From Candidatus Latescibacterota bacterium (lineage in GTDB: Bacteria > Latescibacterota > UBA2968 > UBA8231): 64,000 nt of DNA. Positions within the stretch are counted from its first letter, which is position 1; each line of letters opens with the position of its first letter. The DNA lies in NCBI GenBank assembly GCA_022826515.1, contig JAJDUT010000078.1, positions 22,501 to 86,500 of the forward strand, written 5' to 3'. The translations under genes and the position numbers were made by a program. Of this stretch, positions 44,670-54,455 are shown in pieces. The notes beneath the pieces were generated by a model, which searched no databases, had not been told where the DNA came from, and worked only from the letters and a program-made list of their open reading frames with translations.

Positions 44670-47259
44670 GGAGGCGTTCCTCCGTTTTTTTGAGGGTAAG
44701 GGCCACGTGCGCGTTCCGAGTGCGCCGGTCGTGCCGCAAGACGATCCCACGCTCTATTTTACCAATGCCGGCATGAACCAGTTCAAGGATGTCTTCTTGG
44801 GCTTGGGCCGGCGCGACTACACCCGGGCGGTTGATACGCAAAAGGTCATGCGGGTCTCGGGCAAGCACAACGATCTCGACGAAGTTGGCTACAGCCCTTG
44901 GCACCACACCTTCTTTGAGATGCTGGGCAACTGGTCGTTTGGCGACTACTTCAAAAAAGAGGCTATTGAGTGGGGCTGGGAGTTGATTACCGAGCACTTT
45001 GGCTTGGAAAAGGAGCGGCTCTGGGCCACCGTCTTTGTGGGCGATGACGCGGTGGAAGCAGACGTGGAGGCTGAGGCGTTTTGGTACGAGTGCACCGACC
45101 TGCTGCCGGGCCGCGTCGTGCGCCTACCGGCCAAGGAAAATTTTTGGGAAATGGGCGCGACCGGCCCCTGTGGCCCTTGCTCTGAAATTCACTACTACTT
45201 GGGCGATGATCTGGCGGCGCAGGATAGCCGTATGCTCATCGACGACACGGGCGATTTGGTCGAGATCTGGAACTTGGTCTTTATCCAGTACAACCGCGAC
45301 GAGACCGGGGCGTTGCAACCCCTGCCTGAAAAGCACGTGGATACCGGCATGGGCTTTGAGCGGATGTGCAGCCTCTTGCAGGGAGCCGAGAGCAACTACG
45401 AGACCGATGTCTTTCAGCCGCTCATCGGTCGCATCGCCGAGCTGACAGGTAAAGAGTACAGCGGTCAGTACCGCGTCCCCATGCAGGTCATTGCCGATCA
45501 CGTGCGTGCGCTCAGCTTCACCATGGCCGATGGCGCGATGCCCTCCAATGAGGGCCGGGGGTACGTCCTGCGCCGCATCCTGCGCCGCGCCGCGCGCTAT
45601 GCCCGCCAGCTCGATCAGCACGATCCTGTTATTCATCAGTTGGTTGGCACGTTGGGCGAAACTATGGGGCATGTCTTCCCGGAGGTGACGGCTAGGCAGG
45701 ATCACATCGCCCGAGTCATCCACTCCGAGGAAGAGAGTTTTGGCAAGACCCTCGATCGCGGCCTGGACATTTTCGCTCGGTTTGCCGCGAAGGGACAGAT
45801 TACGGGTGGTGATGCTTTCCAACTTTACGACACCTATGGTTTTCCGCTGGATCTGACGGAGCTGATGGCTCGCGAACAGGGGATCCCGTTGGTTGAGCGG
45901 GAGGAATTTGACCACGCGCTTGAAGCTCAGCGGCAGCGGGCGCGTCAGGCCACCCGTGCCCAGTTTAGCGCCACCGAAGGCGTCGGCGATACCTTGGAGG
46001 AAGGGCATTCGCTCTTCGTCGGCTACGACGAGTTGGAAATAGACGCTCAGGTGGTGCATGCCGAAGGAGGCGAGGATAGCCGGGTGTGGTTCGTGCTAGA
46101 CCGGACCCCTTTCTACGCCGAGGCGGGGGGTCAAGTCGGCGACCGAGGGAGAATCGGGGGCAACGGTTTTGCCGTCGAAGTCGAAGATGTGCAGAAGGCG
46201 CGTGGTGGCATCGTCCACAGAGGTCGCTTAGTGGAAGGTGAAACCAAAGCGTTGACTGGTGCAGTAGAAGCTCGCGTCGATCGCCAAGCCCGCATAGACG
46301 CCGAGCGCAACCACACGGCGACTCATCTGTTGCACGAATCGCTGCGGCGGACGCTCGGCGACCACGTAGGGCAGATGGGTTCGCTGGTCGCGCCGGATCG
46401 CTTGCGCTTTGATTTTTCGCATTTTGCCGCGGTAGAGCCTGAGCAGTTGCGCGAAATCGAGGAGCGGGTCAATGAGCAGATTCGCGCCGATCTGGAAGTG
46501 AGTGCCTTTCAAGAGGAATTGGAAAAAGCCAAGTCCATGGGGGCGCAGGCGCTCTTTGGCGAAAAATACGACGATCAAGTTCGCGTGGTGCGGATCGGCG
46601 ACTTTAGTCTTGAACTGTGCGGCGGCACCCATGTGCGCTCGACCGGCGAGATCGGCGCGTTCGATTTGTTTTATGAAAGCGGTATTGCCGCTGGCGTCCG
46701 GCGCAGTGAGGCGTTGACCGGCGAGGGAGCCGAGCGGGCCGCGCGCCAACGGCGGCAGGTGTTGGCGGACTTGGGCTCCCGGCTCAATGCCGCGCCCGAA
46801 GAACTCGCCGATAAAATCGAAGCGCTCTTGGGGCGCAACCGCCAGTTGGAGCGGTCCCTCGACGAATTGCGGCGTCGGGTTGCGGCGCTAGAGACGAGCG
46901 ATCTGTCGAATGGATCGCGCGAAGTGGAAGGGGTCCGGGTTGTGGCGCGACGCACTGAGGCAGAGGATGTGCCCAGCCTGCGGGCTATGGCCGACGGATT
47001 GCGCGAGAGCTTGGGGTCGGGCGTTGGCGTCTTGGGGGCGGATATCGGCGGCAAGGTTTCCTTTATCGCCGTTGTTACCGATGACTTGATTAAGGGCCGT
47101 GGGCTGAAGGCCGGCGATATTGTGCGAGGCGTGGCGCAGCTAGCCGGTGGCTCGGGTGGCGGCAAGCCGCACTTGGCCCAGGCGGGTGGACGCGACCCGA
47201 GCAAAATAGACGAGGCGCTAGAGCAAGTGGCGGGCATCGTCGAGCAGCAGCTAAAATAA
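44650..47259 (+). CDS. alaS: alanyl-tRNA synthetase
   Basis: An 869-residue class II aminoacyl-tRNA synthetase. The catalytic core begins SREIREAFLRFFEGKGH with TNAGMNQFKDVFLG and NDLDEVGYSPWHHTFFEMLG; the editing domain has HTATHLLHESLR (about residue 555) and the CGGTHV zinc motif (about 657); a C-terminal glycine-rich GGSGGGKPHLAQAGG shows a complete C-Ala domain. The length is normal. Its substrate tRNA-Ala(CGC) is encoded 5 kb upstream. Confidence 0.97.
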   Translation: MKSREIREAFLRFFEGKGHVRVPSAPVVPQDDPTLYFTNAGMNQFKDVFLGLGRRDYTRAVDTQKVMRVSGKHNDLDEVGYSPWHHTFFEMLGNWSFGDYFKKEAIEWGWELITEHFGLEKERLWATVFVGDDAVEADVEAEAFWYECTDLLPGRVVRLPAKENFWEMGATGPCGPCSEIHYYLGDDLAAQDSRMLIDDTGDLVEIWNLVFIQYNRDETGALQPLPEKHVDTGMGFERMCSLLQGAESNYETDVFQPLIGRIAELTGKEYSGQYRVPMQVIADHVRALSFTMADGAMPSNEGRGYVLRRILRRAARYARQLDQHDPVIHQLVGTLGETMGHVFPEVTARQDHIARVIHSEEESFGKTLDRGLDIFARFAAKGQITGGDAFQLYDTYGFPLDLTELMAREQGIPLVEREEFDHALEAQRQRARQATRAQFSATEGVGDTLEEGHSLFVGYDELEIDAQVVHAEGGEDSRVWFVLDRTPFYAEAGGQVGDRGRIGGNGFAVEVEDVQKARGGIVHRGRLVEGETKALTGAVEARVDRQARIDAERNHTATHLLHESLRRTLGDHVGQMGSLVAPDRLRFDFSHFAAVEPEQLREIEERVNEQIRADLEVSAFQEELEKAKSMGAQALFGEKYDDQVRVVRIGDFSLELCGGTHVRSTGEIGAFDLFYESGIAAGVRRSEALTGEGAERAARQRRQVLADLGSRLNAAPEELADKIEALLGRNRQLERSLDELRRRVAALETSDLSNGSREVEGVRVVARRTEAEDVPSLRAMADGLRESLGSGVGVLGADIGGKVSFIAVVTDDLIKGRGLKAGDIVRGVAQLAGGSGGGKPHLAQAGGRDPSKIDEALEQVAGIVEQQLK

Positions 47260-47271
47260 GCGAGCTGATTT

Positions 47272-48018
47272 GTGGCTAGCAGTGTACTGCAGCACTTACT
47301 AGACATCCGCCACCGCCGTGGCGCAGGCTACTTGCCCTTGCTAGATCCAGATCGGTTGGACCCTGACGAATTGGAGGCTCGCGCCCAGCTCTGCGTTGCG
47401 GCTGGGGCCGATGCCATCCTCATCGGCACGAGCCTGATGTTCTCGTCGCGCAACGCGGTCTGTTTCGAGCGCGTCCGAGCCAAGGTCGATGTGCCGGTGA
47501 TCAGCTTTCCCGGAAGCTCGGGCCAAGTGGTGCCGACGGCTGATGCGATCCTCTTTTTGTCGCTGGTCAGCGGGCGCAACCCCGAGCTCTTGATCGGCGA
47601 GCACGTCAAGGCCGCTCCCTTGATCCACGAGTACGGCATTGAGACCATCCCCACCGGGTATATGCTGGTCGAGTCGGGGACCTTGACATCCGTGGAATTT
47701 ATGAGCGATACTCGGCCCATTCCGCGCGACAAGATCGACATTGCCATGGCCCACGCCTTGGCAGCCGAGTACTTGGGCATGCGGCTTATTTACTTAGAGA
47801 CCGGCAGCGGTGCGTGCGCGTCTGTGTCCGACGAAATGGTAAGTGCGGTAGCCGATTGCGTTTCGGTACCGGTCATCGTCGGCGGCGGCATCCGCGACCC
47901 GGGGGTGGCGCGGGCCAAGGTGGAGGCTGGCGCGGGCTTCGTGGTCACGGGCAGCGTCGTCGAAGACGATCAGCAACGCCTATGCGCCCTGAGCCGAGCA
48001 GTACACGCAAAAGAATAA
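47272..48018 (+). CDS. geranylgeranylglyceryl phosphate synthase-like protein (PcrB/GGGPS family)
   Basis: A 248-residue TIM-barrel enzyme family that joins a polyprenyl diphosphate to sn-glycerol-1-phosphate, making the first ether bond of archaeal-type lipids. Motifs: YLPLLDPDRLDPDELEARA, the phosphate-binding GADAILIGTS, VISFPGSSGQVVPTADAILF, the LIYLETGSGA strand and GGGIRDPGVARAKVEAGAGFVVTGSVVE (shown in parts). These are full-length and intact. Family members occur in Archaea, Bacillota (PcrB) and FCB bacteria. The prenyl length and whether lipid is made are not visible. The start is GTG at 47272 with no strong ribosome binding site. The neighbours (alaS, HPr) give no lipid context. Confidence 0.85.
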   Translation: MASSVLQHLLDIRHRRGAGYLPLLDPDRLDPDELEARAQLCVAAGADAILIGTSLMFSSRNAVCFERVRAKVDVPVISFPGSSGQVVPTADAILFLSLVSGRNPELLIGEHVKAAPLIHEYGIETIPTGYMLVESGTLTSVEFMSDTRPIPRDKIDIAMAHALAAEYLGMRLIYLETGSGACASVSDEMVSAVADCVSVPVIVGGGIRDPGVARAKVEAGAGFVVTGSVVEDDQQRLCALSRAVHAKE

Positions 48019-48037
48019 TTAGGAGTAGCAATAGGTA

Positions 48038-48310
48038 ATGGTTGAAAAGACGGCCACGATCAACAATCCGCTGGGTATTCACGCTCGTCCGGCCGCGCTC
48101 TTGGTGCAGACGGCGGCGCAATTCAAGGCCGAGATTTACCTGTCCAAAGGCGATGTCGATGGGGTCAACGGCAAGAGCATCATGGGCGTGATGATGCTGG
48201 CCGCCGAGCAAGGTGCCCAAGTCGCCGTTCGGGCCGAGGGCGAGGATGAGTACGCGGCCGTCGAGGCCATGGTCTCACTGCTAGAGAGCACATTCGAGGG
48301 GCAAATTTGA
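48038..48310 (+). CDS. ptsH: phosphocarrier protein HPr
   Basis: A 90-residue phosphotransferase-system carrier. The phosphorylated histidine is His15 in LGIHARPAALL, and a regulatory-type serine lies at 47 in NGKSIMGVMML. AGGAG precedes the ATG. Its stop overlaps the TTG of the Enzyme I gene (TTGA), so the two are coupled. Confidence 0.95.
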   Translation: MVEKTATINNPLGIHARPAALLVQTAAQFKAEIYLSKGDVDGVNGKSIMGVMMLAAEQGAQVAVRAEGEDEYAAVEAMVSLLESTFEGQI

Positions 48311-50073
48311 CCGCGACCAGTGAACATAGGGTTTTTGATGGTATATGCGTTTCTCCCGGTATTGGCATTGGTCGGGCTTTTGCATATGACAAGCAGGCCC
48401 CGGTCATTACTCGCCAGCGCGTTGCGCCGCATCTGGTTGGAAAGGAGATCGAGCGCTTTCGCAACATACTCCACCAAGCTGGGGACGAGATTCGGCGCAT
48501 TCGCCGCTGGGTCGCCAGCGAGCAGGGCGAGGAGTTAGCGCAGATATTCGACGCCCAGCTAGCCATGCTAGAGGATTCATCCATCCTAGCGCGCACTGAG
48601 GCATTGATTCGCGAAAAGCACTATTCGGCCGAGCGGGCGTATGCCGAGGAGCTAGAGAAAGTCAAAGAGGCTTTCGGCAGCATTGAGAACGAATATCTGC
48701 GGGCGCGGGTAAGCGACATCGCAGATATCGAAAATCAGGTGTTGATGCGGTTAGCAGGGGGCGAAGTCAAAGCACTCGACTCGCTTCGCGCCAACACGAT
48801 TGTCCTAGCCCACGACTTGCTGCCCTCGGAGATGGTGCGCCTAGAGCGCCGTCGGATTAAAGGCGTGGTGCTCGATGCCGGCGGTGCGGCTTCGCACGCG
48901 GCCATCATCGCCCGCTCGTTGCAGCTACCCACGGTAGTTGGCACTGGCGACTGTTCGCAGCAAGTAGCAGACGGCGACTTGGTGGTCGTCGATGGCAACG
49001 AAGGCCAGGTCCACCTGCGGCCCGATGCTCTCGGCGAGCGGCGCTATCGGGCGCGTCGCCGGCGTCAACTGCGGCGCGAGCGCGACCTAGAGCGGCGTCG
49101 CACCTTGCCCGCTGTTACTCAAGACGGGCAGGAAATCGCATTGATGGCCAACGTCGATGTTCCGACCGAAATACAAGCGGCGCTCGACAACGGCGCCAGC
49201 GGCGTGGGCATGTACCGCACCGAGTTCTTGTATCTCAATTACCGCTTACCCTCCGAGGAGGAGCAGTTCAGGGTCTATTCCGCCCTCGTCGAATCGCTGG
49301 TCCCACATCCCGTAGTGATCCGCACCATGGACTTGGGAGGCGACAAGCTGTCCCACGTCTTGGAAGTGCCGCCCGAGGCCAACCCCTTCTTGGGGTGGCG
49401 CGGCATCCGCATTTGCCTCGATACTCCAGATCTGTTCAAGACGCAGTTGCGCGCCCTGCTCAGGGCCGGAGTACACGGCGAGGCTCAGATCTTGTTGCCA
49501 ATGATATCTAGCTTGAACGAGCTGCGGCGCATCCGGGTGCTAGTGGAGGAAGCCAAAGACGAGCTACGGGCGGCGGGGCACCCCTTTGCCGAGCATTGCA
49601 AGCTGGGCATCATGGTCGAAGTGCCGTCCGTGGCTTTGATGGCCGATCACTTTGCTGGCGAAGCAGATTTTTTTAGCCTCGGCACCAACGACCTAACCCA
49701 GTACGCGTTGGCCGTGGATCGCGGCATGAGCAAGGTGGCTTGGCTCTACGACCCGTTTCACCCGGCGGTCTTGCGCTTGATCAAGATGGTCGCCGACAGC
49801 GGCCAGCGCACCAACACGCCCGTGAGCATCTGCGGCGAGATGGCCGGCGATCCCTTGGCCACGACGCTCTTGCTCGGTCTCGGGCTGGATTGTCTGAGTC
49901 TAAGCCCTGGTCTCATCCCAGAGGTCAAGGAGGTCATTCGCGCCATTCATGCGGAAAAGGCGCGGGAGATCGCCGACGAATGCTTGGCCTTGGACACTGG
50001 AACTGAGGTGCGCGAGTATTTGGGAGATGCCGTCGGCGAGTACGTACCCTTCTGGCGTCAGAGGTATCACTGA
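48307..50073 (+). CDS. ptsI: phosphoenolpyruvate-protein phosphotransferase (Enzyme I)
   Basis: A 588-residue enzyme that autophosphorylates from PEP and passes the phosphate to HPr. The swivelling domain has DAGGAASHAAIIARSLQLP with active His197 (many EIs have GGRTSHSAI at this site, so the Arg-Thr pair is Ala-Ala here). The PEP-binding barrel has GVGMYRTEFLYL, NPFLGWRGIR, GIMVEVPSVALMADHF, FFSLGTNDLTQYAL and SICGEMAGDP. TTG start overlapping the HPr stop. No PTS sugar permease (EII) is in the window; in several phyla HPr/EI serve only regulation. Confidence 0.94.
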   Translation: MTATSEHRVFDGICVSPGIGIGRAFAYDKQAPVITRQRVAPHLVGKEIERFRNILHQAGDEIRRIRRWVASEQGEELAQIFDAQLAMLEDSSILARTEALIREKHYSAERAYAEELEKVKEAFGSIENEYLRARVSDIADIENQVLMRLAGGEVKALDSLRANTIVLAHDLLPSEMVRLERRRIKGVVLDAGGAASHAAIIARSLQLPTVVGTGDCSQQVADGDLVVVDGNEGQVHLRPDALGERRYRARRRRQLRRERDLERRRTLPAVTQDGQEIALMANVDVPTEIQAALDNGASGVGMYRTEFLYLNYRLPSEEEQFRVYSALVESLVPHPVVIRTMDLGGDKLSHVLEVPPEANPFLGWRGIRICLDTPDLFKTQLRALLRAGVHGEAQILLPMISSLNELRRIRVLVEEAKDELRAAGHPFAEHCKLGIMVEVPSVALMADHFAGEADFFSLGTNDLTQYALAVDRGMSKVAWLYDPFHPAVLRLIKMVADSGQRTNTPVSICGEMAGDPLATTLLLGLGLDCLSLSPGLIPEVKEVIRAIHAEKAREIADECLALDTGTEVREYLGDAVGEYVPFWRQRYH

Positions 50074-50092
50074 AGGAGCTTGAGAATACACT

Positions 50093-51259
50093 ATGTCCAA
50101 ATACATGTTTACTTCCGAATCCGTGTCCGAAGGGCACCCCGACAAAGTCGCCGACCAGATTTCCGACGCCGTGCTCGACGCCATGCTCGCCGAGGATTCC
50201 AACGCACGGGTCGCCTGCGAGACGCTCGTTACCACCGACCAAGTTGTCGTCGCTGGCGAGGTTAGAAGCGAGGCTCACCTAGACATCGAAGCCCTCGTCA
50301 GGCAGGTCATCGCCGATATTGGCTACTGCGACGCCGAGCAGGGGTTTGACTTTCGCTCGTGTTCTATCCTCGTGGCCTTGGACCAGCAATCGCCCGATAT
50401 AGCCCAAGGAGTCAACGCGGGCGAGGGACTGCACAAGGAAGAGGGCGCTGGCGACCAAGGCATGATGTTTGGCTATGCTTGCCGCGAAACTCCCCAGCTT
50501 ATGCCGCTGCCCATCACCCTCGCGCACGCGCTGATGCAGCACCTGACGCGGCTGCGCAAGGACGAGAAAATTCCCTATCTGCGCCCCGACGCCAAGTCTC
50601 AGGTCAGCGTCGAGTACGACGACGGTCAGCCCGTGCGAGTAGGAGCCGTGGTTCTTTCGACCCAACACGCTCCCGAGGCCAGTCACGCGCAGATCGAAAA
50701 AGACATGATCGAACAGGTCATACAAGAAGTAATCCCCGTCCACCTGCTCGACGCAGACACCCGATACCACGTCAACCCCACAGGCCGCTTCGTCATCGGG
50801 GGGCCGCACGGTGACTGCGGATTGACCGGCCGCAAGATCATCGTCGACACCTACGGGGGCGCGTGTCCGCACGGCGGAGGTGCTTTTTCCGGCAAGGATC
50901 CCAGCAAGGTGGACCGCAGTGCCCATTACATGGCGCGCTACGTGGCCAAGAACGTGGTGGCCGCCCGCTTGGCCGCCCGCTGCCAAGTGCAACTGGCCTA
51001 TGCTATTGGCGTGGCCGCGCCCGTATCTGTGCGGGTCGATACCTTTGGCACGGGCGTTGCGCCCGACGAGGAGATTGCCGCGGCAGTAGAAGAGGTCTTC
51101 AGCCTAACTCCCAGGAGCATCATTGAGGTCCTACAACTGAGGCGGCCCATCTACCGGAAAACCACCAACTACGGCCACTTTGGACGCGAAGAGCCGGAGT
51201 TCGTCTGGGAGCGGACCGACAAGGTCGAGCCGCTGCGCCAAGCCGTAGGGATCAAATAA
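50093..51259 (+). CDS. metK: S-adenosylmethionine synthetase
   Basis: A 388-residue cytoplasmic enzyme that makes S-adenosylmethionine from methionine and ATP. It starts [22 protein letters not shown] (given in parts), with [12 protein letters not shown] and the P-loop-like [19 protein letters not shown]. All catalytic blocks are intact. AAGGAG lies 14 bases before the ATG. No SAM riboswitch fits into the 19-base gap to ptsI. Confidence 0.97.
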   Translation: MSKYMFTSESVSEGHPDKVADQISDAVLDAMLAEDSNARVACETLVTTDQVVVAGEVRSEAHLDIEALVRQVIADIGYCDAEQGFDFRSCSILVALDQQSPDIAQGVNAGEGLHKEEGAGDQGMMFGYACRETPQLMPLPITLAHALMQHLTRLRKDEKIPYLRPDAKSQVSVEYDDGQPVRVGAVVLSTQHAPEASHAQIEKDMIEQVIQEVIPVHLLDADTRYHVNPTGRFVIGGPHGDCGLTGRKIIVDTYGGACPHGGGAFSGKDPSKVDRSAHYMARYVAKNVVAARLAARCQVQLAYAIGVAAPVSVRVDTFGTGVAPDEEIAAAVEEVFSLTPRSIIEVLQLRRPIYRKTTNYGHFGREEPEFVWERTDKVEPLRQAVGIK

Positions 51260-51278
51260 CGCCTTGAGCGGCTAGCGG

Positions 51279-52850
51279 ATGAATGTCGTGCCGTGCCGAT
51301 GGTTGGGTGTGCTCCTAGGGGTCGGAGCGTTGACGGGCTGTGAGGTAAACCCTCCCCAAATCCCCAGCACCAATTTCCAGATTAGCATCCCGGTCGCCGC
51401 CGACCGGACGACGGTTCAGGACTTGGCCGACGAGCGCACTGGCTTTCTGAAGATCGACGACGCGGGCCTGCTCGCGGTAGATTTTACCGCGGACTTTAAC
51501 CACCGCGAGGAAATCGGCGACCGCCTTCGCGTCACGCCCGTTTCCGCTGCTTTTGCGGTGCCGATTGGGCCGGCTGACGGTGCGATTGCCAAGACCGAGG
51601 CCCTCGTCTTTGCCGACGACCGCATCCAAATCGCGCACGCGGTCATCGCCGAGGGCGGCCTGACCCTTAAGGTGACCAACCAGACTGCGATCCCCTTACA
51701 GATCGAGCTGGTTTTGGACGATGTCAAAAGGCCGGACGGCACGGTCCACGCCTTCCTCATCGACGAGCTTGCATCCGGCGAGAGCAAGGCGGTGCCCTTT
51801 GACTTGGCTGGCAGCGAATTTACCCCACAGAATCCTCTTGAATTGCGGTTCTCACACCAAGTGCAGGGCGAATTTGCAGAGATCAGCGCCACCAACGAGC
51901 TACTGCTAGAAGCTGAGACCGGGGACTTGCTCCTCAGTCGCGTCGAGGGGGTGCTCGACGAAGTCATCCTGCCGGTCGCCCCGGTCGTCCGCGCAGTCGA
52001 TTTTCCCACGGGCTTAGACCATATCGCCTTCAGCTCGGTTGCCCTAGAAGTCGCCCTGACATCGGGCGTGGGTTTCCGCAGCCGCATTGACCTCCAGATC
52101 GAGGGCACCAACGGCCACGGCGAGCGGGATTCCCTGATGATTTCTGAAGCGTTCCAGCGCGGCGATATAGACTACCCGGTATCGCTTGCCTTGTCGCGGA
52201 CCTCCGCAGAGCTGACTGAGTTTCTCAGCCTGCTGCCGACCGAGGTCGTGGTCGCGCCGACCGTGCGCATTGGCGATGGCGAGTCCGTGGAGGTCATTGA
52301 CGCTAGTCACTGGGTTCAGATCGACCACGTGCGCTTTGCCTCACAGGGCCATTTTCAAATAGAAGAAGACACCCGCATCGAGTTCGACCCGATCTTTCGC
52401 CGCCTACAGGACGAAGATGCCCGCCGCCGCATCCAAGCCAGTCTCGATAGTGCTGTCGTAGTTACTGCGATTGAAAATCACCTGCCCACTACGATCCGCG
52501 TCAGCCTGTGGGTCACGCCGAGAGCCGAGGATGTGTACGGTAGCGAAGACCTGTTCACCGACAACGAAGCCAACGGCTATCTGCGGATTCCCAAGGAGGG
52601 TTCCTTTGCGGTGGGGGCCGGCGATGTCGGTCCCGAAGGGCAGGTTGTGGCCAGTGCATTCAGCCACCAACGGATCGCGCTCTCGGACGAAGATGTGGAG
52701 GTCTTTCTGCGGGAGGAGGGCGTCTATACGGGCATACTGGTCGAGTTGGACAAGACGCCGAGCGAGGTGGTGATGCGGGCGAGTGATTTCGTCGCCGTGG
52801 AAGCTGGGGCAGTGATTTTTATGGAATTCAACGAGGACTTGGTCAAGTAG
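51279..52850 (+). CDS. lipoprotein of unknown function
   Basis: A 523-residue envelope lipoprotein: the signal sequence WLGVLLGVGALTGC carries a lipobox with Cys21. The mature part is predicted largely as beta strands with long acidic segments (for example LTLKVTNQTAIPLQIELVLDD, FSSVALEVALTSGVGFRS), like stacked immunoglobulin-type or barrel-associated domains. No named family is recognised. It starts 19 bases after metK and is followed 7 bases later by an outer-membrane protein gene, so the two likely form a pair. Confidence 0.6.
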   Translation: MNVVPCRWLGVLLGVGALTGCEVNPPQIPSTNFQISIPVAADRTTVQDLADERTGFLKIDDAGLLAVDFTADFNHREEIGDRLRVTPVSAAFAVPIGPADGAIAKTEALVFADDRIQIAHAVIAEGGLTLKVTNQTAIPLQIELVLDDVKRPDGTVHAFLIDELASGESKAVPFDLAGSEFTPQNPLELRFSHQVQGEFAEISATNELLLEAETGDLLLSRVEGVLDEVILPVAPVVRAVDFPTGLDHIAFSSVALEVALTSGVGFRSRIDLQIEGTNGHGERDSLMISEAFQRGDIDYPVSLALSRTSAELTEFLSLLPTEVVVAPTVRIGDGESVEVIDASHWVQIDHVRFASQGHFQIEEDTRIEFDPIFRRLQDEDARRRIQASLDSAVVVTAIENHLPTTIRVSLWVTPRAEDVYGSEDLFTDNEANGYLRIPKEGSFAVGAGDVGPEGQVVASAFSHQRIALSDEDVEVFLREEGVYTGILVELDKTPSEVVMRASDFVAVEAGAVIFMEFNEDLVK

Positions 52851-52857
52851 GGTATAA

Positions 52858-54300
52858 GTGCAAGGCAAGGGATTGATCGTTCTAGCGGCCCTGCTTGTTA
52901 TCGGGGCCTACAGACAGGTGGCTGCCGTTCCCGGCGACGCCAGGCCGCGAGCCGTGGCGCTGGGCCAAGCTTATACGGCGCTGGCCCGGGGGCCGGAAGC
53001 CGTCTTCTGGAACCCGGCGAATTTAGCTCTGTCGGACAGTCGCAAGTTTTCCTGGGACTTGCTCGGCGCGGGCCTTTGCTTGGCTGTCGAAAACAACAGC
53101 TTTTCGGTTGCTACGTACAATGCCAACTTCACGGCTGCCAACGAGAAGGTGTCTCCCAATGGTAGCCCGTACTACATTAGCTCAGTGGAGAAAAAAAAGC
53201 TGCTCGCCGATATCCCAGACGCGGGCCTGCGCATGAACGGGGATATCGAGCCGACGGTCATTGCGGGCCTCCCGCTCAACGGAGGTGTGGCCTTTGCCGT
53301 CGAGGAAGTGCGCTCGGCCATTGCCGTGGGGTTTACCAGTGGGGTCGAGAGCGAGATTCCCAAGGACGTGTTAGAGCTGTTCTTTTTTGGCAACGAGTTT
53401 GCGGAGGACCGCTTGGTGGCTGGCAAGAGCGAAGGATACGACATCAGCGACTGGAATGGGTCGGGGTGGGCTGTGGGTACGCTCAATGTCGCCGTTGCAA
53501 AACCCGCACTGCCTGCTCGTCTCACGCCCTATCTAAGCGAGTTCACAGTCGGCAGTACGCTCAAGCTCTCGATGGGTAGCTACGGAGAGATTATCGAATC
53601 CGGCGGCACCGGGCTGGTAGCCCATGTCGGCGGTGCTGAGGCGGATGCTTGGCTGATTACTCAGCACGCCAAAAGGGGCGTCGGCGTTGGCCTCGACATT
53701 GGCATTGCTGGCCGAGCCAAAAATCGCAAGACGACCTTTAGCTTGAGTATGCTCAACTTGCTCGACATGTTCTCTTGGAATGAGGGGGTGCGCCAAGATT
53801 CCATTTTTCTCGCGACCAACGAACTGCGCATCTCCCGCTTCTTGGACGCGGATTCGCGGTCCATTGAGGAAGTATTCGACAACCCGGATTTCGACGGCGA
53901 TGGCGATCCAGACTTTACCAAGCAGATCAGTCAAGAGCCGTTCTCGCGCTCGCTGCCGGCCATGCTGCGGCTCGGGGTGGCCTATCAGGCCAAGCCCCAG
54001 CTAACGGTGGTTGGCAATTGGGACCAGGCGTTCAGTTCCAAGTTTGGGATGCGGACTCGGCCGCGGCTGGCCGGCGGAGTCGAGTACTGGCTGGCGGACT
54101 GGTTGCCGGCCCGCATTGGCCTGTCGCTGGGCGGGCGGAGCAGCAGTTCGGCGGTCGGTTTTGCCTTCGGCCCGTTTGTGCTGTCATCCATGCAGGTCCG
54201 CTTGTTGGAGACCAGCCTAGCCATGCGCGGCGGCCTCTTACCGGGAATAGCTAAAGGCAGTGCCATTTCCGTGATGTTCTTTCGCTTGAGTCTCGTCTGA
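52858..54300 (+). CDS. predicted outer-membrane barrel protein (PorV/OmpP1-like)
   Basis: A 480-residue protein with a signal peptide (LIVLAALLVIGAYRQVAA) followed by DARPRAVALGQAYTALARGPEAVFWNPANLALS. That N-terminal pattern (gene-product start, then FWNPANLA) resembles the PorV-like protein at 30472 and other UPF0164/FadL-type barrels. An Asp-rich loop DFDGDGDPD occurs at residues 344-352. GTG start, 7 bases after the preceding lipoprotein gene. The function is not recognised; a partnership with that lipoprotein is inferred from position. Confidence 0.65.
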   Translation: MQGKGLIVLAALLVIGAYRQVAAVPGDARPRAVALGQAYTALARGPEAVFWNPANLALSDSRKFSWDLLGAGLCLAVENNSFSVATYNANFTAANEKVSPNGSPYYISSVEKKKLLADIPDAGLRMNGDIEPTVIAGLPLNGGVAFAVEEVRSAIAVGFTSGVESEIPKDVLELFFFGNEFAEDRLVAGKSEGYDISDWNGSGWAVGTLNVAVAKPALPARLTPYLSEFTVGSTLKLSMGSYGEIIESGGTGLVAHVGGAEADAWLITQHAKRGVGVGLDIGIAGRAKNRKTTFSLSMLNLLDMFSWNEGVRQDSIFLATNELRISRFLDADSRSIEEVFDNPDFDGDGDPDFTKQISQEPFSRSLPAMLRLGVAYQAKPQLTVVGNWDQAFSSKFGMRTRPRLAGGVEYWLADWLPARIGLSLGGRSSSSAVGFAFGPFVLSSMQVRLLETSLAMRGGLLPGIAKGSAISVMFFRLSLV

Positions 54301-54455
54301 CGGTCTCCCTCGATCTTTTTTGTCCATTCCAACGCCTTGAGTGCCACAATGTCCTATTCGATGGGCGAAATGTGTCAAAAGAGGAACATATCGGCGCTGG
54401 TACGGTATTTGCAATTATTTGGATAGGAAAAACCGACTTTTGAAAGGGAACCGAC

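Noticed and set aside
45124..46059. A 311-codon open frame antisense to alaS, and similar long antisense frames (24511-25602, 17506-18408, 35394-35849, 58057-58878)
   Set aside because: High-GC coding sequence keeps the complementary frames open; codon positions follow the sense gene and there is no start context.
50074..50092. SAM riboswitch upstream of metK
   Set aside because: Only 19 bases separate metK from ptsI, too short for any known SAM riboswitch.
54301..54455. CIRCE or sigma-32-like heat-shock element upstream of clpB
   Set aside because: Only a partial TTGAGTGCC fragment is present, without the inverted partner required by CIRCE; the match to sigma-32 boxes is too weak.
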